64,000 bases of DNA from Celeribacter neptunius (GTDB lineage: Bacteria; Pseudomonadota; Alphaproteobacteria; Rhodobacterales; Rhodobacteraceae): NCBI RefSeq assembly GCF_900113955.1, contig NZ_FORH01000004.1, positions 1 to 64,000 on the forward strand. The letters are read 5' to 3'. Below the pieces are notes generated by a model, which saw nothing but the letters and a program-made list of their open reading frames with translations, had not been told where the DNA came from and did not search any database. A program made the position numbers and the translations under genes. Positions within the stretch are counted from its first letter, which is position 1. Every line of letters starts with the position of its first letter. Shown one piece after another: positions 56,737-64,000 of the stretch.

Positions 56737-57390
56737 TCAGGAATAATCCCGTTCGCCAAAGATCGCGGAGCCGACCCGCACATGGGTCGCGCCTTGGGCA
56801 ATCGCGCTCTCGAAATCGCCGGACATGCCCATGGACAGGCCTTTGAGGCCGTTGCGATGGGCGATCTTTTTCAGAAGCGCGAAATGCAAAGACGGCTCTT
56901 CCTCGGCGGGTGGGATACACATCAACCCCTCGATCACGAGCCCCAGATCGCGGCATTCCTTGATGAACCCGTCCGCATCGGCCGGTAAAATGCCAGCCTT
57001 TTGAGGTTCTTCTCCAGTGTTCACCTGAATGAACAGCCGCGGGCAATGCCCCAGCTCCCCGGCCAGACGGGCGATGGTCTTGGCCAATTTCGGACGGTCC
57101 ACCGTGTGAATCACATCGAACAATTCCATCGCCTGGCGCGCCTTGTTCGTCTGCAAAGGCCCGATGAGATGCAGCTCGACGCCCTCGAATTTCTCCTTGA
57201 ACCCGGGCCATTTGCCCGCGGCTTCCTGCACCTTGTTCTCCCCGAAAACCCGATGCCCCTGTTCAAGAACAGCCTCCACCCGATCATTGGGCTGAACCTT
57301 GGAAACAGCAATGAGAGTCACACTCTCCGGCGCCCGCCCGACACGTTTTGCTTCCGCCACGACGCGATCCCTGATCTCTGCAAGCCCCAT
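56737..57390 (-). CDS. YggS/PLPBP family pyridoxal-phosphate homeostasis protein
   Basis: 217 residues, single TIM-barrel domain. PLP lysine in LIAVSKVQPND, with FGENKVQEAAGKW, LIGPLQTNKAR and GLSMGMSGDFESAIAQGATHVRVGSAIFG (key blocks SMGMSGDF, VRVGSAIFG). It binds PLP without catalysing a reaction and balances B6 and amino-acid pools. Convergent with the L,D-transpeptidase gene. Confidence 0.93.
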   Translation of the reverse strand: MGLAEIRDRVVAEAKRVGRAPESVTLIAVSKVQPNDRVEAVLEQGHRVFGENKVQEAAGKWPGFKEKFEGVELHLIGPLQTNKARQAMELFDVIHTVDRPKLAKTIARLAGELGHCPRLFIQVNTGEEPQKAGILPADADGFIKECRDLGLVIEGLMCIPPAEEEPSLHFALLKKIAHRNGLKGLSMGMSGDFESAIAQGATHVRVGSAIFGERDYS

Positions 57391-57610
57391 ATCTGCCTCC
57401 TATATGCACATGCCCCACTCATTATGGGTTTCTTAGGATGTGGCCCGCATGCTGTGCAACAGGTGTGTGACCAAGTTGCATCATTTTCCGAGAGAGCGCA
57501 CCCGCATCCCCGCCTTTGCTTGACCCAAAGCGCGCTTCGGCGCATTCCAATGCCCATGTGTCGGGTAAGCCGGCATGCCTGATATTCATAAAATTCCACG
57601 AGGGAAAAAA
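57391..57610 (+). promoter_or_regulatory. Porin upstream region with a weak promoter candidate
   Basis: TTGACC at 57520-57525, 17 nt, CATTCC at 57543-57548; the -10 is poor. An expected start near 57555 leaves a 55-nt leader with GAGGGA before the ATG. No small gene was recognised in these 220 bases. Confidence 0.3.
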
Positions 57611-58720
57611 ATGAAAAAGATCCTTCTTTCTTCCGCAGCCCTGACCCTGCTCGCAGGCGCCGCTGCCGCTGAAATCACCTGGTCCGGCTCCGCCACCATC
57701 GGCTACAATGACGACTACTCCGACGGCGTCTTTGTTGACTCCGACGTCGACATCAACGCAACCGCCGAACTGAACAACGGCTGGACCGCGTCCCTGACCT
57801 ACGGCATCGAGCTCGACAACTTCGACAACAACGGTGCCACCGACAACTACTGGTCCGAAGACGAGAACCTGACCATCTCGGTTTCTAACGACATGTACAC
57901 CCTGACCTACGGTGACACTGAGTACGCTGCTGTTTCCTACTGGAATGGCGTGTCCGACATGGCGTTCGACGGCTTCTCCGAAGTTGACGACGAGCAGGTT
58001 CTGAAACTCGACGCCAAATTCGACATGTTCTCCGCTGGCCTGTCCACCGCTGTTGACCGTGATGGTCAAACCTACCAGCTCGGCTTCGGCGCAACCGCGA
58101 CCCTTGGTATGGTTGACCTCTCCGTTGCCTACCAGGAAGAAGATGCCGCTCCGGCCACCGGCGACATCGCTGCTAACGGCGACTACAACGGCAACGAAAT
58201 CTTCGGCATCTCCGCTGGCACCTCCTTCGGTGGCGCAGACATTCTCGTTGCTTACGCGAAAGACAACACTGCTGATGAAGATTCCATCGGCATTCAGGTT
58301 TCCTACCCGGTTGGCCCGGTGACCCTCACCGGTTACTACGTGTCTGAAAGCGTTGCTTCCGCAACCTACGGTGACGACTACACCTACGGTCTGACCGCCG
58401 CTTATGCTGACGGCCCGATCGAAATTCTCGCCCACTACGAATCCGCTCGCGGCGAAGAAGAGTACAACCTCGAAGGTTCTTATGACTTCGGCATGGGTCT
58501 GGTTGTGACCGCCGGTTACATCGATGGCGATGACGACACCGACAACGACTTCGCCTCCTACATCGTGGCTGAGTACGACCTCGGTGGCGGCGCGTCCTTC
58601 CTCGCTTCCTACGCCGATGCGAACTCCACTGCTGCTGAGATGACCGACGACATCGACACCGGTCTTGGCGGCTACGAGCTGTACTCCGGCGCCACGCTGG
58701 CTCTGTCCCTGTCCTTCTAA
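57611..58720 (+). CDS. Outer membrane porin (Rhodobacter type)
   Basis: 369 residues. Signal peptide MKKILLSSAALTLLAGAAAA, then repeated amphipathic strands (AEITWSGSATIGYN, YTLTYGDTEYAA, VTLTGYYVSES) and a C-terminal aromatic ending ALSLSF, the BAM recognition signal. Strongly acidic surface loops. A 16-strand trimeric general porin is expected. Its codons (GGT, GCT, GTT, CGT rich) differ from the neighbours and fit very high expression. Followed by a strong terminator. Confidence 0.93.
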   Translation: MKKILLSSAALTLLAGAAAAEITWSGSATIGYNDDYSDGVFVDSDVDINATAELNNGWTASLTYGIELDNFDNNGATDNYWSEDENLTISVSNDMYTLTYGDTEYAAVSYWNGVSDMAFDGFSEVDDEQVLKLDAKFDMFSAGLSTAVDRDGQTYQLGFGATATLGMVDLSVAYQEEDAAPATGDIAANGDYNGNEIFGISAGTSFGGADILVAYAKDNTADEDSIGIQVSYPVGPVTLTGYYVSESVASATYGDDYTYGLTAAYADGPIEILAHYESARGEEEYNLEGSYDFGMGLVVTAGYIDGDDDTDNDFASYIVAEYDLGGGASFLASYADANSTAAEMTDDIDTGLGGYELYSGATLALSLSF

Positions 58721-58747
58721 TTCATAGAAGTTCAGAACAAATTGGAG

Positions 58748-58779
58748 GGGCCGCTCGTCAAGAGCGGCCCTTTTCTTTT
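58748..58779 (+). terminator. Intrinsic terminator of the porin gene
   Basis: GGGCCGCTC (58748-58756), 5-nt loop, GAGCGGCCC (58762-58770), then TTTTCTTTT. Confidence 0.92.
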
Positions 58780-58873
58780 GCCACTGCCTGCGCGACAGAG
58801 ATTTGCGCTTAGCTCTTGTCCCTCGCCGTCCCGGTGGCTACGGTTGCCGCGATATCTTGCGAGGGAGCCATCG

Positions 58874-59443
58874 ATGTTTCGCCCACCCTATATTCTGGTC
58901 ACGACCGTGGCCGCTTCTCTGACGCTTTCGGGCTGCGGTGCTTTTGACAGCCTTGGCTCCGTCGGGGACAGCCTCGGCTCCCTGCCCTTTTCCGGCGGAA
59001 AATCGGAAACCGTCGTGACGACGGATGGCGAAACCCAGGCGGTCGACACGAAATCCACCGGTCAGGTGGTCGAGATCCCGAATGGCGAAACCATCGTCAT
59101 CGAACAGCCCAAGCGCCGGACAATCTTTGGCGGCGGGCGTGGGTCCGTGTCCGACACGGTTCAGGTCAACAAATACATCTGGAACGCCGCACTTGATGTG
59201 CTGTCCTTCCTGCCGGTGCAGGAAGCCGATCCGTTCACCGGCGTGATTATCACTGGCTATGGCACACCGCCGGGTGGCGGGCGCGCCTACCGCGCGGTGA
59301 TTCACGTCACCGACCCGGCGCTTGATGCCCGGACCCTGAACATCTCGCTCTACACCCGTGGCGGAGCCGTGAGTCAGGAGACGGTAACAGCCGTCGAAGA
59401 CGCGATTCTGACCCGTGCACGACAGTTGCGCACCGGGAAGTGA
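58874..59443 (+). CDS. DUF3576 family lipoprotein
   Basis: 189 residues. Signal with lipobox LSGC (Cys about residue 21). The mature protein has a low-complexity G/S-rich spacer and then VNKYIWNAALDVLSFLPVQEADPF, IITGYGTPPGGGRAYRAVIHVTD and SLYTRGGAVSQETV (blocks LSFLPVQEADPF, GGGRAYR), the DUF3576 signature. An outer-membrane-linked lipoprotein of unknown role. Ribosome site GAGGGAG. Upstream of leuS but separated by a terminator. Confidence 0.85.
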   Translation: MFRPPYILVTTVAASLTLSGCGAFDSLGSVGDSLGSLPFSGGKSETVVTTDGETQAVDTKSTGQVVEIPNGETIVIEQPKRRTIFGGGRGSVSDTVQVNKYIWNAALDVLSFLPVQEADPFTGVIITGYGTPPGGGRAYRAVIHVTDPALDARTLNISLYTRGGAVSQETVTAVEDAILTRARQLRTGK

Positions 59444-59493
59444 ACGCAAGGAAACAAGGCCTCTGGACCCCGGAGAGCCAAGGATTTATGACG

Positions 59494-59524
59494 ACGCCGG
59501 GCCTTTACGATGCCCGGCGTTTTT
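59494..59524 (+). terminator. Intrinsic terminator after DUF3576 gene
   Basis: ACGCCGGGC (59494-59502), 9-nt loop, GCCCGGCGT (59512-59520), then TTTT. Confidence 0.88.
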
Positions 59525-59530
59525 CTGAAA

Positions 59531-59637
59531 GCGTTTCCACATTTCGTTGAAGCACAGCGACATGTGGAAACGTCTAAGACAATAGGATGTTGCACGCGTT
59601 TCCAGCCCCGTCGTGTTCCGACATACACTGGAAACGC
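59531..59637 (+). repeat. Four alternating inverted GCGTTTCCA arms in the leuS upstream region
   Basis: Arm A GCGTTTCCACAT (59531-59542), arm B ATGTGGAAACGT (59562-59573), arm C GCGTTTCCAG (59596-59605), arm D CTGGAAACGC (59628-59637). A:B (11 bp) and C:D (10 bp) form perfect stems; A:D (9 bp) and B:C (8 bp) are possible alternatives. Arm centres are 31-34 bases apart. They lie wholly between a terminator (59524) and the leuS ATG (59657). No riboswitch or T-box class is recognised. Confidence 0.6.
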
Positions 59638-59656
59638 TCTGACGAAGGAAGAGAAC

Positions 59657-62233
59657 ATGAGCCGCTACGCGCCCAGCGAGATCGAACCGAAATGGCAGGC
59701 CGCCTGGAATGAGGCGGATGTGTTCCTCGCCAAACGTGACGAGAGCAAGCCGAAGTATTACGTGCTCGAGATGTTCCCCTACCCTTCGGGCCGCATCCAT
59801 ATCGGTCACGTGCGCAATTACACCATGGGAGACGTGGTGGCGCGCTACAAATCCTCGACCGGGCATAACGTCTTGCACCCGATGGGGTTCGACGCGTTCG
59901 GCATGCCGGCGGAAAACGCGGCGATGGCCTCTGGCGGCCACCCGAAGACCTGGACCTACGGCAATATCGACACGATGGTCGATCAGATGAAGCCGCTGGG
60001 CCTTTCGATCGACTGGACCCGGATGTTCGCCACCTGCGACCCGGAATATTACGGCCAACAGCAGGCGATGTTCATCGACATGCTGGAAAAGGGGCTGGTC
60101 TATCGCAAGAACGCCACGGTGAACTGGGACCCGGTCGACATGACGGTTCTGGCCAACGAACAGGTGATCGACGGTTGCGGCTGGCGCTCCGGCGCGCCGG
60201 TGGAACGCCGCGAGCTGACCCAATGGTTCTTCAAGATCTCGGACTATTCCGAAGACCTATTGAACGCCATCGACACGCTGGATGACTGGCCCGACAAGGT
60301 CAAAACCATGCAGCGCAACTGGATCGGCAAGAGCCGCGGGCTGCAATTTGCCTTTTCCATCGTCGACGCGCCGGCGCATCACGACCGGATCGAGGTCTAC
60401 ACCACCCGTCCTGACACGCTGATGGGCGCGTCTTTCGTGGGCATTTCCGCCGATCACCCGCTGGCCAAGGAGTTGGCCGCCGGGACCCCGGAGATTGCCG
60501 CGTTCTGTGAGGAATGCCGCAAGGGCGGCACCACCGAGGAAGCCATCGAGAAGGCTGAGAAGCTCGGCTACAACACCGGGTTGACCGTGCGCCACCCGTT
60601 CGACACCTCGGTCGAGCTGCCGGTCTATATCGCCAATTTCATCCTGATGGATTACGGCACCGGCGCGATTTTCGGCTGTCCGGCGCATGACCAGCGCGAC
60701 TTCGACTTCGCGACGAAATACGACCTGCCGATCACCTTTGTGTTCGAGCCCGCCGAGGGCGAACTCGACACGTCGGAGGCCTATACACCGCTCAAATCCG
60801 AGAAGGTGAACTACACCCGCGGTTTTGCCGGCGAGGCGCTGCAAACCAGTGAGGAGGGCGTGAACAGCGCCATCGATTTCTGCGAGGCCAATGGCGTCGG
60901 CCACGGCGTGACCAAATTCCGCCTGCGCGACTGGGGCCTGTCAAGGCAGCGCTACTGGGGCTGCCCGATCCCGGTGGTGCATTGCGAAAGCTGCGGCGTG
61001 GTGCCGGAGAAGAAAGAGAATCTGCCGGTCGAGCTGCCCTTTGACGAGGATGGCAAGGCGATCGATTTCTCGGTGCCGGGTAACCCGCTCGACCGGCATC
61101 CGAGCTGGCGCAATTGCGCCTGCCCGAACTGCGGTGGCGCGGCGCTGCGCGAGACCGACACGATGGACACATTCGTCGACTCGTCCTGGTATTACGCCCG
61201 CTTCACCGCGCCGCGTGCCACCACGCCAACCGTGGCCGAGGATGCCGAGTATTGGATGAACGTCGATCAGTATATCGGCGGCATCGAACATGCGATTCTG
61301 CACCTGTTGTATTCGCGCTTCTTCGCCCGGGCGATGAACGAGACCGGGCATCTGCCGGAGAAGAGCCGCGAACCGTTCAACGCGCTGTTCACCCAGGGCA
61401 TGGTGACCCATGCGATCTACGAGAATGCCGAGCGCAAGGACGAGAACGGTCGGTCGATCTATCATTACCCGGAACAGGTCGAGGAACGCGACGGCGGGGT
61501 CTTTGTGCGTGAGACCGGCGAGAAGGTGAACGTGATCCCCTCCGCCAAAATGTCCAAGTCCAAGAACAACGTGGTGGACCCGGTGGCGATCATCGAACAA
61601 TACGGCGCCGATACCGCGCGCTGGTTCGTGCTCTCTGACAGCCCGCCCGAGCGCGACGTGGAATGGACCGCCTCGGGCGCCGAAGCCGCGAGCAAGCACC
61701 TCGCCCGCGTCTGGCGTCTGGCCGCCGAGGTGGAGAACGCCCCGGAGACCGGCACAGGCGACGAGGCGCTGTTGCGCGCCACGCATAAGGCGATGTTCGA
61801 GGTCACCCAGGGCATCGAGAGCTTTGGCTTCAACAGCTCGATCGCGAAACTCTACGGTTTCACCAACACCGTGTCGAAATCCAAGGCCGGTCGCGAGGCG
61901 AAACGTTTCGCGCTCAAGACCATGGCCCAGCTGATGTCGCCGATGACCCCGCATCTCGCCGAGGATATGTGGGCCATGCTCGGAGGCGTTGGCCTGATCG
62001 CGCAAGCGGCCTGGCCGGTCCCGGATGAGGCGATGCTGGTCGAGGATACGGTGACGCTGCCGATCCAGATCAACGGCAAACGCCGCGACGAGATCTCGGT
62101 GCCGAAAGACATGCCGAAGGAAGAGGTTGAAAAGCTCGTCCTCGAGAGTGATGCTGTGAAAAAGGCGCTCGATGGCGGGTCGCCGAAAAAACTCATCGTC
62201 GTCCCGGGCCGCATCGTCAATGTCGTCATTTGA
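59657..62233 (+). CDS. leuS: Leucyl-tRNA synthetase
   Basis: 858 residues, class I. HIGH motif in [15 protein letters not shown], editing (CP1) domain about 220-415, a zinc-type insertion with [10 protein letters not shown] and CPNCGG, and KMSKS in [11 protein letters not shown]-terminal anticodon-binding domain and a small tail domain end the protein. It charges tRNA-Leu. GGAAGAG precedes the ATG at 59657; an in-frame extension to 59510 runs through the repeat region and is not used. Overlaps lptE by 14 bases. Confidence 0.97.
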   Translation: MSRYAPSEIEPKWQAAWNEADVFLAKRDESKPKYYVLEMFPYPSGRIHIGHVRNYTMGDVVARYKSSTGHNVLHPMGFDAFGMPAENAAMASGGHPKTWTYGNIDTMVDQMKPLGLSIDWTRMFATCDPEYYGQQQAMFIDMLEKGLVYRKNATVNWDPVDMTVLANEQVIDGCGWRSGAPVERRELTQWFFKISDYSEDLLNAIDTLDDWPDKVKTMQRNWIGKSRGLQFAFSIVDAPAHHDRIEVYTTRPDTLMGASFVGISADHPLAKELAAGTPEIAAFCEECRKGGTTEEAIEKAEKLGYNTGLTVRHPFDTSVELPVYIANFILMDYGTGAIFGCPAHDQRDFDFATKYDLPITFVFEPAEGELDTSEAYTPLKSEKVNYTRGFAGEALQTSEEGVNSAIDFCEANGVGHGVTKFRLRDWGLSRQRYWGCPIPVVHCESCGVVPEKKENLPVELPFDEDGKAIDFSVPGNPLDRHPSWRNCACPNCGGAALRETDTMDTFVDSSWYYARFTAPRATTPTVAEDAEYWMNVDQYIGGIEHAILHLLYSRFFARAMNETGHLPEKSREPFNALFTQGMVTHAIYENAERKDENGRSIYHYPEQVEERDGGVFVRETGEKVNVIPSAKMSKSKNNVVDPVAIIEQYGADTARWFVLSDSPPERDVEWTASGAEAASKHLARVWRLAAEVENAPETGTGDEALLRATHKAMFEVTQGIESFGFNSSIAKLYGFTNTVSKSKAGREAKRFALKTMAQLMSPMTPHLAEDMWAMLGGVGLIAQAAWPVPDEAMLVEDTVTLPIQINGKRRDEISVPKDMPKEEVEKLVLESDAVKKALDGGSPKKLIVVPGRIVNVVI

Positions 62234-62708
62234 TCGCCGCAAATTCCTGATTTCCAGCGCCTCTCTCGGGGCGCTGGCAAGCTGCGGCTTCACCCCGGCC
62301 TATGCGCCGGGTGGACGGGCCGCCGCGCTCAGAGGCCGGGTCGAAATCGATGTCCCGAGTGATCGCGAAAGCTACACGCTGGTCAACCGGTTGACCGACA
62401 CATTCGGCACACCCTCGGACCCGCTCTATCGCCTGAGCTACAAGGTCGCGACCGCCCAGAACCAGATCGGGATCACCCGCGATCAGGAAATCACCCGCTA
62501 CCATATTACCGGTCAGGTCAGTTACACGCTGCTCGATCTCGCCAGTGGGCAGGCGCTGATGTCGGACAAGACCTCGGGTTTCACCGGCTATTCCGCCACC
62601 GGCACAGCCATCGATTCGCTCACCGCCTCGCGTGATGCCTATGCCAGGCTGATGGTGATCCTCGCGGATCAGATGGTCAGCCAGATCATCGCAAAAACGA
62701 AACGCTGA
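62220..62708 (+). CDS. lptE: LPS assembly lipoprotein LptE
   Basis: 162 residues. The N-terminus [23 protein letters not shown] combines a twin-arginine-like RRKFL with a lipobox LASC (pieces: DRRKFL, ALASC), so it may be a Tat lipoprotein. [11 protein letters not shown] and the following beta-alpha sandwich ([30 protein letters not shown]) match LptE of alphaproteobacteria, the plug of the LptD barrel. Starts inside leuS and is followed two bases later by holA, the conserved leuS-lptE-holA order. Confidence 0.9.
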   Translation: MSSFDRRKFLISSASLGALASCGFTPAYAPGGRAAALRGRVEIDVPSDRESYTLVNRLTDTFGTPSDPLYRLSYKVATAQNQIGITRDQEITRYHITGQVSYTLLDLASGQALMSDKTSGFTGYSATGTAIDSLTASRDAYARLMVILADQMVSQIIAKTKR

Positions 62709-62710
62709 GC

Positions 62711-63736
62711 ATGAAACTCGCCGCCCGTGATGCCATTTCCTATTTCGCCAAACCCGATCCGGGCAAGGCCGGCGTACTGCTCTATGGGCCCGACGCGATG
62801 CGGATCGCACTCAGGCGTCAGGAGGTGATCGAGGGGCTCATCGGCAAACAGGGCGAAGAGGAAATGCGGCTGACCCGTATCTCCGGCGCCGAACTGCGCA
62901 AGGACAAGACGCTCCTGATGGACGCGCTCAAATCCCAAGGCTTCTTCCCGGGGCCACGCGCCGCCTTTGTCGAGGATGCCACCGATCAGGTCAGCGAGCT
63001 GGTCAAGGACGCGCTGTTCGACTGGCAGCCGGGCGATGCCCAGATCGTCGTCACCGCCGGCCAGCTCAAGGCCAGCTCGAAACTGCGCAAACTGTTCGAG
63101 GGCCATCCCTCGGCCTATGCCATCGCCATCTATGCCGACCCGCCCTCGCGCGCCGAAATCGAAGCCACTTTGGCGAAAGCCGGGATCAAGGATATCTCGC
63201 GCGAGGCCATGGCGGATATCGAAGCCCTGTCGCGGGTGTTGGACCCCGGCGATTTCCGCCAGACGCTGGAAAAGCTCTCGCTCTACAAACTGGGCGACGC
63301 CACCCCCGTGTCGAGCGAGGATGTTCAAAACTGCGCCCCCGCCACCACCGAGGCCGAGGTGGACGATGTGCTCAACACCGTGGCCGAGGGCAAAGCCCAG
63401 GAGCTTGGCCCGCTGATGCTGAAAATCGCCGGACAGGGCATCGACCCGGTCGCCCTGTCGATTTTCACCATGCGCCATTTCCGTGCGCTGCATGCCGCCG
63501 CCTCCGATCCGGGCGGGGCCGCATCCGGCATCGCCCGTGCGCGCCCACCGATCTTTGGGCCGCGACGCGACCGGATGACCCGTCAGGCCTCGAATTGGGG
63601 CATGTACAAGCTCGAGACCGCATTGGACATTCTCACCGAAACCGACCTGACCCTGCGCTCTGCCTCGAAGGCGCCCGCCATGGCAGTGATGGAACGGGCG
63701 CTCATTCGCCTTGCCATGCTTGCGCAACGCCGCTGA
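62711..63736 (+). CDS. holA: DNA polymerase III subunit delta
   Basis: 341 residues. VLLYGPDAMRIALRR, RISGAELRKDKTLLMDALKSQGFFPG and the C-terminal collar region (GQGIDPVALSIFTMRHFRALHAA) follow the HolA pattern (key blocks LLYGPD, QGFFPG). It opens the beta clamp in the clamp loader. Two bases after lptE; strongly coupled operon. Confidence 0.93.
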   Translation: MKLAARDAISYFAKPDPGKAGVLLYGPDAMRIALRRQEVIEGLIGKQGEEEMRLTRISGAELRKDKTLLMDALKSQGFFPGPRAAFVEDATDQVSELVKDALFDWQPGDAQIVVTAGQLKASSKLRKLFEGHPSAYAIAIYADPPSRAEIEATLAKAGIKDISREAMADIEALSRVLDPGDFRQTLEKLSLYKLGDATPVSSEDVQNCAPATTEAEVDDVLNTVAEGKAQELGPLMLKIAGQGIDPVALSIFTMRHFRALHAAASDPGGAASGIARARPPIFGPRRDRMTRQASNWGMYKLETALDILTETDLTLRSASKAPAMAVMERALIRLAMLAQRR

Positions 63737-63796
63737 GCGAAAAGCCATATTGCCCTCCGGCTCATCCGACCCACATTGGATCGAAAGGAGCCGCAC

Positions 63797-64000
63797 ATGA
63801 TCCCCTATTCCCTTCTCGATCTCTCCCCCGTGCCCGAGGGCGTCTCGACCGCCGATGCGCTGAAACATTCCGTCGATCTGGCGCAACATGCCGAAGGCTG
63901 GGGTTTTACCCGCTATTGGCTGGCCGAACATCACAACATGCCGGGCATCGCCTCCGCCGCAACCGCCGTGTTGATCGGCCATATCGCCGGGCACACCAAA
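63797..64000 (+). CDS. LLM-class flavin-dependent oxidoreductase (partial, runs off right edge)
   Basis: First 68 residues only. [27 protein letters not shown] and [26 protein letters not shown] (blocks [14 protein letters not shown]) are the start of a luciferase-like monooxygenase of the MsnO8 type. AAAGGAG precedes the ATG. Function of the complete protein cannot be judged. Confidence 0.85.
   Translation, partial: MIPYSLLDLSPVPEGVSTADALKHSVDLAQHAEGWGFTRYWLAEHHNMPGIASAATAVLIGHIAGHTK

Noticed and set aside
59510-59656. Upstream in-frame extension of leuS (49 codons) as a leader peptide or longer start
   Set aside because: Begins inside a terminator, has no ribosome site, and the ATG at 59657 gives the standard LeuS N-terminus. 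No run of leucine codons was seen, so a classic attenuator peptide is not supported.
59525-59656. T-box riboswitch for leuS
   Set aside because: No T-box sequence, no specifier loop and no antiterminator/terminator pair; the class is rare in proteobacteria.
1-64000. Insertion sequences, prophage, integrons, CRISPR arrays, toxin-antitoxin or restriction systems
   Set aside because: Looked for and not seen; all sizeable genes fit chromosomal housekeeping families.

Overview
The window reads as a chromosomal housekeeping segment from a marine-type alphaproteobacterium of the Rhodobacteraceae (Roseobacter group). Supporting signs are the high GC content, a VPLPA-type sorting tail, a Rhodobacter-style porin, a small-genome-type rpmJ (41 codons), the order lolA-ftsK-aminotransferase-amidase-ubiH-like, an Irr-type iron control element, DUF1674/DUF3035/DUF3576/DUF5665 proteins, and a zinc-ribbon DinB. 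No insertion sequence, prophage, CRISPR array or toxin-antitoxin module is visible. Coding density is high and the genes lie in short operons on both strands.

Layout. 1-412: control region (AT-rich tract, promoter, boxA leader) of an rRNA operon reading off the left edge on the minus strand. 604-5105: VPLPA-CTERM protein, the periplasmic methionine sulfoxide repair pair msrP-msrQ, a membrane-anchored glutamate-synthase-like protein, and a periplasmic DsrE-like protein. 5175-11818: clpB with a well-formed RpoH-type promoter, divergent pyrF, a Nudix-NfeD-SPFH operon, dinB. 11845-18195: N-formylglutamate amidohydrolase-like protein, tRNA-Val(GAC), rpmJ, an MFS carrier, DUF3775, mutL-rmuC. 18276-26900: a long minus-strand string running rsmB, heparinase-like, purH, lspA, DUF3035 lipoprotein, and an active plus an inactive M16 peptidase. 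26970-35836: DUF1674, dapB, rbfA-truB, DUF1643, an RTX-repeat protein, DUF5665, rpsO, an SGNH hydrolase, pnp. 35920-43253: GT92-like glycosyltransferase, peroxiredoxin with an Irr-like box, rluA-type pseudouridine synthase, free-Met-R-sulfoxide reductase, a STAS/anti-sigma kinase pair, hspQ, an AEC permease, a secreted unknown, a lipoprotein transglycosylase, lolA. 43381-52192: ftsK, aminotransferase, amidase, UbiH-type hydroxylase, Trm112, LON-domain protein, CnoX-like thioredoxin. 52338-64000: xth, a SoxR-controlled VOC gene with divergent soxR, an OmpR-type regulator, ribA plus an L,D-transpeptidase-fold gene, YggS, a porin, DUF3576, leuS-lptE-holA, and the start of a luciferase-like monooxygenase.

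How genes work together. Oxidative and protein-damage repair recurs: MsrPQ, a GAF-type free methionine sulfoxide reductase, peroxiredoxin, SoxR with its target, ClpB, CnoX and HspQ. Envelope biogenesis is the second theme: LspA, LolA, LptE, a DUF3035 (BamF-family) lipoprotein, a transglycosylase, an L,D-transpeptidase and a porin. Ribosome and RNA metabolism is the third: rpsO, pnp, rbfA, truB, rsmB, rluA, leuS, rpmJ and an rRNA promoter.

I do not see a convincing new multi-gene system. The most unusual signals are regulatory: four alternating GCGTTTCCA-type arms about three helical turns apart ahead of leuS; a 19-bp-spacer SoxR promoter ahead of the VOC gene; an Irr-like box at the peroxiredoxin promoter; a promoter followed at once by a terminator-like hairpin ahead of tRNA-Val; and tandem hairpins in the pnp leader. 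All calls come from reading sequence and conceptual translations; no database search was run.
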